DNA of 32,431 bases. It comes from Schleiferiaceae bacterium. GTDB lineage: Bacteria; Bacteroidota; Bacteroidia; Flavobacteriales; Schleiferiaceae. Numbering within the stretch: position 1 is the stretch's first letter; every line of letters begins with the position of its first letter. The position numbers were made by a program, and so were the translations under genes. The notes beneath the pieces were generated by a model. It saw only the letters and a program-made list of their open reading frames with translations. It did no database searches and was not told where the DNA came from. Positions 25,049 through 32,431 of this stretch are shown here, piece after piece. Where the stretch lies: positions 1 through 32,431 of the forward strand of contig JAIULY010000016.1 of the NCBI GenBank assembly GCA_022565875.1, written 5' to 3'.

Positions 25049-27862
25049 ATGAAAACAAAATTACTTGTATTACTCCTGTTTTTCTCAACAGTGGGTTTTG
25101 CCCAATTCGGAATCGATTACACGCTGCGCTTTAACCAAAGCACTGGTAATTATGAGGTTTTTTATAGGACTGTTAATATTTCTTCGAATTCGGTTGTCGG
25201 GTCTGGGCAACTTTCTTTTGTTTTTCCTGATGATTTAGTCCCCGTAAGTCCTACACTTACTCTAAATCCCAATGGAAATATTCAGCCTCCCCCGAACGCC
25301 GGAGCTCAAGTCGTAGGAAATTCGAGGTATGTATCTTATTCATTTGCTGGTGGAACAATCTTAGATGTATCGGCGTCTCCGACGGAAACATTACTTTGTA
25401 GCTTTTCCTTAGGAGGAGTTTGTGTGCCTGGAGTTAGGTTATACGACAATGATGCAGCTGTTGATGGTATTGGGAATGTAGGTCCTAATAATTATTCTCA
25501 GACCTTATCTCTGGGTAATGCTATAGATGGGCCAATATCTATTGATAATGCAACAGGTTTTACCATTTATGGCGGCAACCCAACCTGCGGTACACCTCCT
25601 GAAGCTAACGATGTAACTCTTGCTAATATTTATCAACCTCGTGCAGGTGAGTTCTACACTATTCCTGCAACTAGTTTCTCTGGTACCCCATCTGCGCCTG
25701 CCACAATAGAGGATTTTATCGTAAAAACTTTTCCCGTTGGAGCAAGTGAAATACAGATAGGACCTGATACATATAATGCAAGTAATTTCCCAACTACTGG
25801 TGTGGTGATTTCAGCAAATATTGATGGAAACCCAAATCTTCCCCTACGAATTCGACCTGCAACTTTGGGAGGGACAGTATCATTTGATTTTTTTGTTGAA
25901 GATAGCGATGATTTAGAGTCTGTAGCCCCAGGGACTGTTGATGTACAGTTTATTGCTGCACAATGGACTGGGTCAAGTTGGTTGCATACCAATGGAGTGC
26001 CGAATGGTACGGATGCGCCTTCTGCAGCCAATGAAGATTTTGACTTATATATTGTTTGCGACTCACCAACAGGAGATTGTGATGATGATCTTGCATTTAC
26101 GGCTGCTGAATTAACTGAAAATGCTATTGTTAGAGATTTCTACTTAGGTTTTAATGCAATTGCCGAAGTGATTGCAAGTTGCCTTACTGTTGAAGGGTCT
26201 GTTTTTTATTTGACAGACAATGGTACATTTTTGGTAACACAGCCAAGTTCTAATTCATCTGTGCGACTTGTAGCAAATTCGGATAGCGAATACGGGCAAT
26301 ACTTAGGTCCAACATTAGAAAATGTTACTATGGAAATGGTAATGGAAAATGGGTGGCATAACATTGGTTTCCCTGTTGATGCAACAGTTGCAGATTTTGC
26401 ATCGGAGAACAATGTACCCGGTCAATTTCCCATTGTCAACATTTCAGGATCTATTGCAACACAGAATTTACTTTGGTTTAATTCTGAAAGAAGTGATGGA
26501 TTTGAGCATGGTTACCGAATTTTGGATGTAGATGGAGTTACCTCACTTTATGAATCACATTCTTATGGTACTTATGAGTTGGACATGACAGATGGAGGTA
26601 GTTCTGTTGATGCACAATCTCGAGGTTTTCTTTATTTTTTGAGTCCTAATTTTTCTCCCAGCAATCCTTCTAAGCTAAGAGTTTCTGGTACCGCAGAAAC
26701 AAAGCCATATAGCTATAATGCATTTAAGCAATGGGGCGGATTTAACCTAATTCCAAATCCTTTTCCAGTAAGTATTGATGTTCAAAAAATGGATGATGAT
26801 GGTTTTTTCACAAATAATAATCTTGATAGAGGGGTCTATATTTGGGATCCTAATGAAAATAGGTATTTTGCAATCGTTCCGTCCGGTTCGTTAGTACCAA
26901 GTGTTATTATTGATGGCTCATTGCCTTCGCCTCTAATTGCTCCCTTTCAAAGTGTTTATTATCGCAGAACTGGAGCAAGCGTGAATAGAAGAGAAAATTG
27001 GGATGTTAATAATCCTTATCTACCAGGAACCACTCCCAATCCATCAGCCATGATTGGAGCAGCTGTTGGTCCTGGTGAAAAAATTGACTTATCATTGTCA
27101 AATCAAGCAAATTTAAGCAGAACTGTGACTATTCTGCCAGAATACCGCTCATCTTGTGCATCAGTACAACATAGAAAGACGAATACTACGGCTGAAAACA
27201 TTGTTTTAGCTGTGCAGAATAAACAGAATAACGAAGCAGACGTTTTGCAAATTACACTTGACTTTAATGCATCAACTAGCTTTGTTTCTGGAGAAGATAT
27301 GTTAAAGATGTTCAATCAAAAAGCAGGTGTGCCAAATTTTTTCGCAACCGTAGATGGAAGAGCTGTTGTTGATAACCGCATTCCAGTCCCTACTAATAGT
27401 ACAAGTGTAAGCATTGGATTAAAGGCAGGGGCTTTTGGGCTTTTTGAAATTAGTGCCCCCATTTCTCCAGTACAATACAATTTGTTTTTAGAAGACAAAG
27501 AACTTGGTATTTTACATCCTTTTATAAATGGTAATTATAGTTTTTCAAATACTTCAAGTAACTTAGTAAACCGTTTTGTTCTGCATTTTGGCAATTCACT
27601 CTCATTGGATCAAATAGTTATGAGTCAGCCAGCGGTGTATGTTGGCGGAAATTCTGATGGAATTACCATTGATTTTGTTGATATTGAAAGTGAATTTGCT
27701 GATGTTGAAATAGTAAACTTACTAGGGCAAGTGCTTTTCAAAAGCTCTGAAGTGTCCACTAGGTCTAGTTTTACTTTTCTAGTAGAAAATAGTACACCTA
27801 GAATTTGGTTGATTAACGTACGAACAAAAGAAATACATTCAAATTTCAAAATTATAAGATAA
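25049..27862 (+). CDS. T9SS type A-like secreted protein
   Basis: A 937-residue protein with a signal peptide (MKTKLLVLLLFFSTVGFAQ). The middle carries the motif set seen in many large T9SS proteins: HNIGFPV (about 432), GFNLIPNPFPVSIDV (about 565), VYIWDPNENRYFAI and LIAPFQSVYYRR, then KAGAFGLFEIS. The last ~75 residues resemble a type A sorting domain (ADVEIVNLLGQVLFKSS ... NSTPRIWLINVRT ... NFKIIR), somewhat divergent because the usual L-x-x-G-x-Y is replaced by S-T-P-R-I-W. The N-terminal ~150 residues look like an Ig or cohesin-like beta domain. It follows the adhesin gene by 11 bases and is closed by a terminator, so the two form one operon. Exact role unknown; probably cell-surface or matrix. 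Confidence 0.85.
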   Translation: MKTKLLVLLLFFSTVGFAQFGIDYTLRFNQSTGNYEVFYRTVNISSNSVVGSGQLSFVFPDDLVPVSPTLTLNPNGNIQPPPNAGAQVVGNSRYVSYSFAGGTILDVSASPTETLLCSFSLGGVCVPGVRLYDNDAAVDGIGNVGPNNYSQTLSLGNAIDGPISIDNATGFTIYGGNPTCGTPPEANDVTLANIYQPRAGEFYTIPATSFSGTPSAPATIEDFIVKTFPVGASEIQIGPDTYNASNFPTTGVVISANIDGNPNLPLRIRPATLGGTVSFDFFVEDSDDLESVAPGTVDVQFIAAQWTGSSWLHTNGVPNGTDAPSAANEDFDLYIVCDSPTGDCDDDLAFTAAELTENAIVRDFYLGFNAIAEVIASCLTVEGSVFYLTDNGTFLVTQPSSNSSVRLVANSDSEYGQYLGPTLENVTMEMVMENGWHNIGFPVDATVADFASENNVPGQFPIVNISGSIATQNLLWFNSERSDGFEHGYRILDVDGVTSLYESHSYGTYELDMTDGGSSVDAQSRGFLYFLSPNFSPSNPSKLRVSGTAETKPYSYNAFKQWGGFNLIPNPFPVSIDVQKMDDDGFFTNNNLDRGVYIWDPNENRYFAIVPSGSLVPSVIIDGSLPSPLIAPFQSVYYRRTGASVNRRENWDVNNPYLPGTTPNPSAMIGAAVGPGEKIDLSLSNQANLSRTVTILPEYRSSCASVQHRKTNTTAENIVLAVQNKQNNEADVLQITLDFNASTSFVSGEDMLKMFNQKAGVPNFFATVDGRAVVDNRIPVPTNSTSVSIGLKAGAFGLFEISAPISPVQYNLFLEDKELGILHPFINGNYSFSNTSSNLVNRFVLHFGNSLSLDQIVMSQPAVYVGGNSDGITIDFVDIESEFADVEIVNLLGQVLFKSSEVSTRSSFTFLVENSTPRIWLINVRTKEIHSNFKIIR

Positions 27863-27882
27863 TTTTTTATTATTATATTATC

Positions 27883-27914
27883 ACACCCTAGCTTTTGGTT
27901 GGGGTGTTTTTTTT
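27883..27914 (+). terminator. Intrinsic terminator of the adhesin operon
   Basis: ACACCC (27883-27888) pairs with GGGTGT (27902-27907); four inner pairs include two G-U; a T-run follows (27907-27914). It lies 20 bases after the stop codon. Confidence 0.85.
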
Positions 27915-27946
27915 ATGTTTTTATTTTATTTTTTTTCAAATAGTAT

Positions 27947-27954
27947 TATTTTTG
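27947..27954 (+). promoter_or_regulatory. Probable -7 box for the kinase-regulator pair
   Basis: TATTTTTG matches TAnnTTTG and lies between the preceding terminator and the kinase gene. No TTTG is found at the usual -33 distance, where the sequence is nearly all T and A. Confidence 0.4.
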
Positions 27955-28006
27955 TAGACTTAGGGAAATCATATTTCAAAAATATTTAAATGTGGGGGTA
28001 TTGCTT

Positions 28007-28792
28007 ATGGTGGGTATTTCAGGATTTTTATTCGTTGTAGTTTTTTTATTCTTAGTTGTTTTGTTGTTGGTTGTGCTATGGTTGGTTTATTCGTTAAAAA
28101 CGTTAAGGAATGTAATCGTAGATTACCGTACTATACGCCAAGAGTGCCTCAATGATAATTTAAAATTACAAGAGGCTTTAAAAAGTAAAGAACTTCTGTT
28201 GGATGAGATTAATCATAGAATAAAAAATGTTTTTCAATTAATGATTGCAGCTGTAAAGCTACAGAAAGAAACTGAAGCCATAGATTTCAAGCAGTTTGTC
28301 GAGATTGCTGAAGATCGACTGTCAAATATTGCCATTTCATATGAAATGTTATATCCTAAAAATTATGAGCCCACAATTTCATTACGGTATTATTTGGATG
28401 GATTAACCGCGCGCCTGACCTATTTCCATAGCAATGATAATCAAGAAATTAAACGAATAATCCTCGTTGATGATCACATGCTAAATAGAGACTTTGTAAG
28501 TGGTATTGGTCTTATAGTGAATGAATTAATCACAAATTCTGTTAAATATGGATTTAAAAATAAAGATGAAGGGCTTATCACCCTGAAAGTTACAATTTCT
28601 GAATTTGGAGTCTTTTCGATGACATACTCAGATAATGGAGATTTCGATGGGTCAAATGATATTTTCATGAACCTAGCGGGAGATGGTGGGCTTAGCATTA
28701 TTCAAATAATGAGCCAACAATTAGGTGGTGGTTTTGATATATTGATAGATAAAGGTTTGAAATTTCAGTTCTCATTTAATGTAAATGAATAA
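28007..28792 (+). CDS. Sensor histidine kinase, HisKA_2/HATPase type
   Basis: The 261-residue product has one N-terminal membrane helix (about 4-28), a short coiled linker, then the phospho-acceptor helix with EINHRIKN (His70), typical of the HisKA_2 class. The ATP-binding domain shows the N-box GLIVNELITNSVKYGF, G1 YSDNGDF and G2 GDGGLSIIQIMSQQLGGG. No periplasmic, PAS or GAF sensor domain exists between helix and kinase core, so the signal is probably sensed through the membrane or a partner. I chose the ATG at 28007; a GTG at 27992 would add five residues. The partner regulator begins 44 bases downstream. Both probably form one transcript. Confidence 0.92.
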   Translation: MVGISGFLFVVVFLFLVVLLLVVLWLVYSLKTLRNVIVDYRTIRQECLNDNLKLQEALKSKELLLDEINHRIKNVFQLMIAAVKLQKETEAIDFKQFVEIAEDRLSNIAISYEMLYPKNYEPTISLRYYLDGLTARLTYFHSNDNQEIKRIILVDDHMLNRDFVSGIGLIVNELITNSVKYGFKNKDEGLITLKVTISEFGVFSMTYSDNGDFDGSNDIFMNLAGDGGLSIIQIMSQQLGGGFDILIDKGLKFQFSFNVNE

Positions 28793-28836
28793 ACACAAGA
28801 AATACCTATAAAGTGAAGCCCCTTAAATTATAACTT

Positions 28837-29574
28837 ATGACCCCAAGGATACTAATTGTAGAGGATGAGCTATTAGTTGCTTATAACTTGTCAATGTTAT
28901 TAGAGAATCATGGCTATTCTGTGGTTTCTGTTTGTAAATCACTTCATAATGCTATTGAAATGTTAGATAAACTATTGCCTGATTTAGTTATTCTAGATGT
29001 AAATCTAAGGAGTGATGGTGATGGAATACAGGTGGGTCAATATATTAATAGCAAATTAAATATACCCTTCATTTATGTAACGGGACACACAAATCTTGAA
29101 ACTATGCAGCGGTTACAAGAAACACAGCCCTCGTCTTACTTGTCCAAACCATTCAAAGAAATTGACGTAGTAAACAACGTGCGGATAGCGTTATACAAAC
29201 ATTTGGAACAATCAGATAGCTATCGGTCTACTATTGTAAAAGGAAACTCAAAATATAGTATGCAAACACAACGAGTCATTCAATATATTTATGATAACCT
29301 CACTAAGTCTTTAACGATTGAAGAACTTTCGGATTTAATTAATTGGAATAAATTTCATTTTATTAGAGAGTTTAAATCTGAAACTGGTTTAACTCCCTAC
29401 CAATTTATTCTCAAAGCTAAGGTTGACCGTGGTGAGCAGTTGTTAGAGCATTTTGACTATAGTATTGCTGATATTGCCTTTGAGTTGGGTTTTGGAAATG
29501 AGAACAACTTTAGAAATGCATTTATTAAATTCAAAGGCAAGTCTCCTGTAAGTTATCGAAAAGGCAAATACTAA
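28837..29574 (+). CDS. Response regulator with AraC-type DNA-binding domain
   Basis: The 245-residue product has a receiver domain (1-120) with the acidic pair E9-D10, phospho-acceptor Asp54 in VILDVNL, T82 and K104 (LSKPF), all expected residues for a working receiver. The AraC/XylS double helix-turn-helix follows (about 145-243): YIYDNLTKSLTIEELSDLI, the first recognition helix NKFHFIREFKSETGLTPYQFI, then SIADIAFELGFGNENNFRNAFIKFKGKSPVSYRK. Likely targets are nearby genes such as the adhesin operon, by proximity only. It ends with a palindromic terminator 10 bases on. Confidence 0.95.
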   Translation: MTPRILIVEDELLVAYNLSMLLENHGYSVVSVCKSLHNAIEMLDKLLPDLVILDVNLRSDGDGIQVGQYINSKLNIPFIYVTGHTNLETMQRLQETQPSSYLSKPFKEIDVVNNVRIALYKHLEQSDSYRSTIVKGNSKYSMQTQRVIQYIYDNLTKSLTIEELSDLINWNKFHFIREFKSETGLTPYQFILKAKVDRGEQLLEHFDYSIADIAFELGFGNENNFRNAFIKFKGKSPVSYRKGKY

Positions 29575-29583
29575 GGAGTTTTG

Positions 29584-29611
29584 CAAAAGTTGTCAACTTT
29601 TGATTTTTTTT
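29584..29611 (+). terminator. Palindromic terminator of the response-regulator gene
   Basis: CAAAAGTTG-T-CAACTTTTG (29584-29602) is a perfect 9+9 inverted repeat, followed by GATTTTTTTT-like sequence (eight T). As RNA a few central bases must form the loop. The same bases contain TTGTCAACTTT, also found upstream of the adhesin gene, so a second role as a protein site is possible. Confidence 0.6.
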
Positions 29612-29628
29612 GTCACTCATAATGCATT

Positions 29629-29636
29629 TATCTTTG
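29629..29636 (+). promoter_or_regulatory. Probable -7 box for the small RNA
   Basis: TATCTTTG, a full match to TAnnTTTG. A TTTG at 29609-29612 lies 16 bases upstream, slightly closer than the usual spacing. Transcription would start near 29641-29645. Confidence 0.5.
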
Positions 29637-29642
29637 TCTTAA

Positions 29643-29739
29643 ATTGCAATGACGAGTTTCTTCCCTTTCCCCTTTATTTTTAGTCATTGCAATATTTTTC
29701 CCTTCAAACCTTAGCTCTTGCTAAGGTTTGTTTTTTTTT
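29643..29739 (+). ncRNA. Candidate small RNA, ~97 nt
   Basis: No protein gene lies here, but the parts of a compact transcription unit are in the right order. A -7 box ends at 29636. A perfect 11-bp stem follows, ATTGCAATGAC (29643-29653) with GTCATTGCAAT (29683-29693), enclosing a 29-base loop dominated by U and C (for example TTTCTTCCCTTTCCCC). A short linker leads to a perfect 11-bp terminator (29705-29730) and nine T. The pyrimidine-rich loop could pair with purine-rich leaders. The alternative is that it is only a long leader or terminator region of its neighbours. I do not recognise a known RNA family. Confidence 0.55.
29705..29739 (+). terminator. Strong intrinsic terminator
   Basis: CAAACCTTAGC, loop TCTT, GCTAAGGTTTG: eleven perfect pairs, followed by nine T. 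It is 131 bases from the regulator stop codon and after that gene's own terminator, so it most likely ends a separate transcript. Confidence 0.92.
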
Positions 29740-29806
29740 AATATCATAACCCCTCCCTAACATCTAGTTGATAACAACGCTGTTCCTTCGCCAAAACTTT
29801 ATTGTT

Positions 29807-30643
29807 ATGGCAAAACGCAATGTTGAAATTGTAGTCCTGTCTGATGTTCACCTCGGGACTTTTGGCTGCCATGCCACGGAATTGTTGGGGTATCTCAAAC
29901 AAATTCAACCTGAAATACTAATTCTCAACGGGGATATTATTGATATCTGGCAGTTTCGAAAACGCTATTTCCCACAAGCCCATCTTGCCGTTATCAAGCA
30001 GATTATTAGCCTGGCAGTAAAAGGCACAAAGGTGTATTACCTCACCGGAAATCACGATGAAATGCTGCGGAAGTTTTCAGATTTTAACCTTGGAAACATT
30101 ACACTTGCTGATAAACTCATTCTTGAGATTGATGGTAGGAAGCTTTGGTTTTTTCACGGTGATATTTTTGATCCCTCTATTCAAAATGCAAAATGGCTCG
30201 CAAAACTCGGGGGCTGGGGCTATGATTTGTTGATTTTGATGAATCGCTCCCTCAATAAATTGTTGGCACTTCTGGGCCGTGAAAAATATTCATTGAGCAA
30301 ACGCATCAAAACGAGTGTTAAAAATGCTGTCAAATACATTAGCGATTTTGAGAAAGCAGCATGTGAATTGGCCGTCGACCAGGGGTACGATTTTGTAATT
30401 TGTGGGCATATTCACCAGCCAGAATTGCGCGTTTATCATGGTGAGAAAGGAAGCTGTGTCTATATGAATAGTGGTGACTGGGTGGAGAATCTCACTAGTT
30501 TAGAGTATCATAATCACAAATGGGAAATTAAATATTTTCAAAGTAACACCCGAGATAATGAACAGCCATCCGATGGCAATCACCTCGATGGTTTTATGGA
30601 AATATTGGAAGCTGAGGCGTTGTTTTCAAACATTGATAAATGA
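29807..30643 (+). CDS. LpxH-like UDP-2,3-diacylglucosamine diphosphatase family phosphoesterase
   Basis: A calcineurin-like metallophosphoesterase of 278 residues with the full metal-ligand set: D13 and H15 (SDVHLG), D43 (NGDIIDIW), N82-H83-D84 (GNHDEM) and H201/H203 (GHIHQPE). In lipid A synthesis LpxH releases UMP from UDP-2,3-diacylglucosamine. This Bacteroidota homologue is longer than E. coli LpxH (240 residues) and paralogues with other substrates are common, so the exact substrate is uncertain. The frame is open from 29768 but MAKRNVEIVVLSDVHLG at 29807 is the natural start. Its stop codon overlaps the next start (ATGA), giving translational coupling to a glycosyltransferase and supporting an envelope-glycolipid role. 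Confidence 0.88.
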   Translation: MAKRNVEIVVLSDVHLGTFGCHATELLGYLKQIQPEILILNGDIIDIWQFRKRYFPQAHLAVIKQIISLAVKGTKVYYLTGNHDEMLRKFSDFNLGNITLADKLILEIDGRKLWFFHGDIFDPSIQNAKWLAKLGGWGYDLLILMNRSLNKLLALLGREKYSLSKRIKTSVKNAVKYISDFEKAACELAVDQGYDFVICGHIHQPELRVYHGEKGSCVYMNSGDWVENLTSLEYHNHKWEIKYFQSNTRDNEQPSDGNHLDGFMEILEAEALFSNIDK

Positions 30644-31692
30644 AGGATGAAGTCCTTAAAAAACCAGCGCGATTGAAAATCTTGTATGCTTTTCAGGGAA
30701 CGGGTAATGGTCATTCCGCAAGGGCGCTTGCCCTCTACCCAGCATGGCTGGCTAGCTCGCATGATGTCGATTTTGTAATTAGTGGCCGCAAAAGTCAATT
30801 GAAATTTCCTTTTCCAACTTTACAACTTTCTGGTATTGTGTTGCAATATGGGAAGTCTGGAGGGGTGGCCTGGGGGAAAACCCTGCTTCGTAATAATTGG
30901 TGGCAATTTTTTTCAGATATAATTCGATTAGATGTGTCATCCTATGATGTGATTGTAAATGACTTCGAGCCTGTTTCGGCCTGGAAGGCAAGATGGGTCA
31001 AGAAGACTATTTTGGGCTTGAGTCATCAAGCGGCAGTTGTGCATCCTCTGGCGCCAAAGCCGCTAAAGAATAATTATTTCGCTGAGGTCTTTATGAGATG
31101 GTTTGCGCCAGCTAATACCCATATAGGATTTCATTTTTTGCCCTTTGCGGAAGGGGTGCTGCCACCCTTGCAAACTACATGTACTGAAACTTTACAACAA
31201 AAGCGATTGCGAAAAAGCTGCTTGGTTTATCTACCAGCTTTTGGTTTGTCTCACATTCTTAATGTTTTGGAGCGTTTTCCTCTTTTCCATTTTACCGTTT
31301 TTCACCCAGATGTCACAAACGTTCAAAGTAACGGAAATGTAGTATTGCATCCTGTTGATAAGGAGAGGTTTACTCGGGTTTTCGCACAAGTATCTCGTGT
31401 TATTTGTTCTGCCGGCTTCGAATTGCCCGCCGAAGCGCTAGCCAACGGGAAACAGCTTTTAGCTATTCCCATTAAGAAGCAATATGAGCAATACTGTAAC
31501 GCCGCCGCACTCAAGGGAATCCGGGGAGCCACTGTAGCAACGCGCTTTTCAGCTGGTATAGTAGGGGAGTGGCTGATTCAACGATCGGGTCCAGCTACAA
31601 CGCTCCTTGAAACGATTACTCCAGAAGAGGTGTTGCGAAAGGTATTGGAAAAAGTAGCTGGAATGCAGTTGTCCTCCATAGATTTGGAGTAA
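30640..31692 (+). CDS. MurG/MJ1255-like GT-B glycosyltransferase
   Basis: A 350-residue protein of GT-B type. The N-terminal lobe starts RLKILYAFQGTGNGHSARALAL, the glycine-rich loop seen in the MJ1255/VC2487-like 'glycosyltransferase family protein' group. NDFEPVSAWKA and GLSHQAA follow. The C-terminal lobe has VICSAGFELPAEALANGKQLLAIPIKKQYEQYCNA, the nucleotide-sugar binding region with the conserved G-x-x-x-x-x-E-A pattern. It has no signal peptide, so it is probably cytoplasmic or membrane-associated. Donor and acceptor are unknown. Its ATG overlaps the stop of the LpxH-like gene, so the two act as a unit, probably in lipid A or other glycolipid assembly. Confidence 0.88.
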   Translation: MKDEVLKKPARLKILYAFQGTGNGHSARALALYPAWLASSHDVDFVISGRKSQLKFPFPTLQLSGIVLQYGKSGGVAWGKTLLRNNWWQFFSDIIRLDVSSYDVIVNDFEPVSAWKARWVKKTILGLSHQAAVVHPLAPKPLKNNYFAEVFMRWFAPANTHIGFHFLPFAEGVLPPLQTTCTETLQQKRLRKSCLVYLPAFGLSHILNVLERFPLFHFTVFHPDVTNVQSNGNVVLHPVDKERFTRVFAQVSRVICSAGFELPAEALANGKQLLAIPIKKQYEQYCNAAALKGIRGATVATRFSAGIVGEWLIQRSGPATTLLETITPEEVLRKVLEKVAGMQLSSIDLE

Positions 31693-32431
31693 TTGGATGT
31701 TTGAATTTCTGAGTTGTTTCTCCTTGTGGTTGCTACTTGGCGGCTTGGTTTTATTGCATTTTTGGTTTTGTCTTTACAGTTTTGCAGCGGGTTTATTTGA
31801 GTGCGTATTTTGTGGTGTGTTTTTTTTGTGTGGGGGAAAGAAGGGTGTTTTGTTTGAAAAATGTAGGTGCTTTAAATTATTATACGCTTATCTACAAATT
31901 TCTTACATTTTGTAAATTTGAGTATAACACAAAAGAGGATTTTTAATATACTTACCTGCTTTCAAATCCGCTAAATATTTGTTTCTACCCCCCCAGAAAA
32001 CTCAACTTACAACCTTGAACCCGCGTGACGTTTTTTTCGATGTCTGTTTTTTAGTGTTTTAAAAGCTTTAGTCTCGCATGCTGTTTAAAGCGTTCGCCTA
32101 CCGGCTCGCGGGTTTATTGAGGGGTATTTGAGAGGTAAGAGGAGAAAGATTGGCAATCAACTTTGCACAATTCTATTTTTAGTTTTTGGGGTGCTTACTA
32201 CAACTTGGTAATATTAAAGAAAGGAATACAGGATATCTGGGACTGGCTATGCAGCGCGTAACTTAGTTGCAGCTGAATTTTGTTGATTATACTGGACTGG
32301 TTACTCTTTGTTTCGAGCTCTTTGGTTTATATACGCTTATTACCAAAATGTAAGAATTCAAAAGGCGCAGCGAACTTTTTCTCATGACTCATATTAAGAA
32401 GTTTTGTCCCCTGAACAACCTGTAAATGTAA
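31693..32431. other. Long region without a recognisable gene
   Basis: About 740 bases to the window edge. Open frames at 31697-31946 are short, overlapping and of low-complexity hydrophobic composition, with no homology I recognise. The 11 bases TATACGCTTAT occur at 31881-31891 and 32330-32340; just after each lies one half of a 13-bp inverted repeat (TTCTTACATTTTG at 31900-31912, its complement at 32344-32356). TAAATTTG at 31913-31920 fits a -7 box. A C7 run occurs near 31988-31994. No tRNA or rRNA is seen. It may be regulatory sequence for a gene beyond the window, or decayed DNA. Confidence 0.5.

Noticed and set aside
25654-26031. 125-codon minus-strand frame
   Set aside because: Opposite the T9SS type A-like gene; no signal, domain or promoter of its own.
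31697-31946. Two overlapping open frames (72 and 69 codons) after the glycosyltransferase
   Set aside because: Low-complexity F/C/L-rich translations with no domain, no convincing start context, and mutually overlapping frames in AT-rich DNA.
1-32431. tRNA, rRNA, CRISPR array, transposase or phage genes
   Set aside because: Looked for in the gaps on both strands by eye; no cloverleaf with a TTCGA-type loop, no rRNA text, no regular repeat array and no integrase or transposase motif found.

Overview
The window is Bacteroidota DNA, probably from an environmental member of the Flavobacteriales, Saprospirales or Chitinophagales type; I cannot place it more finely. The evidence is: type IX secretion (T9SS) cargo of both the CHU_C (type B) and type A-like kinds, a PorP/SprF outer-membrane protein, a lipoprotein with a Bacteroidota-style surface-export signal, no Shine-Dalgarno sites in front of genes, and several -7 boxes matching the Bacteroidota consensus TAnnTTTG. 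All 17 protein genes were called from translation, motifs and context only; no database search was run.

Region 1 (1-11.6 kb) is mostly household genes on the + strand: the 3' end of an Ig-like domain protein, pgi, a tight three-gene run (two small membrane proteins and hflX), the two-domain malic enzyme maeB, a convergent MmcQ/YjbR gene, a 0.5-kb intergenic stretch full of degenerate repeats, a cystathionine beta-synthase-type enzyme, a BtuF-like protein that lacks a signal peptide, and a two-domain fasciclin lipoprotein. Well-formed intrinsic terminators separate several of these units.

Region 2 (11.6-20.7 kb) is envelope related: a LolC/E-like ABC permease on the - strand, divergent and almost abutting a secreted DUF1343/NamZ-type exo-muramidase, then a 1748-residue PKD-repeat protein with a T9SS type B C-terminal domain whose gene overlaps that of a PorP/SprF protein, presumably its outer-membrane partner.

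Region 3 (20.9-29.7 kb) looks like an accessory unit of lower GC: a 1383-residue surface protein built of four ~170-residue repeats and a C-terminal 'FQGP' repeat module, a 937-residue T9SS type A-like protein, a histidine kinase with no recognisable sensor domain, a response regulator with an AraC-type output, and, after them, a probable unannotated small RNA of about 97 nt (-7 box, perfect 11-bp hairpin with a pyrimidine-rich loop, 11-bp terminator). A 16-bp interrupted hairpin covers the start codon of the first adhesin gene, and an 11-base motif is shared between the upstream regions of that gene and of the small RNA. My inference is an adhesin module carrying its own two-component control and RNA-level control.

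Region 4 (29.8-32.4 kb) holds an LpxH-like phosphoesterase translationally coupled (ATGA) to a MurG/MJ1255-like glycosyltransferase, then ~740 bases with no convincing gene. No tRNA, rRNA, CRISPR array, insertion sequence or phage gene was seen.
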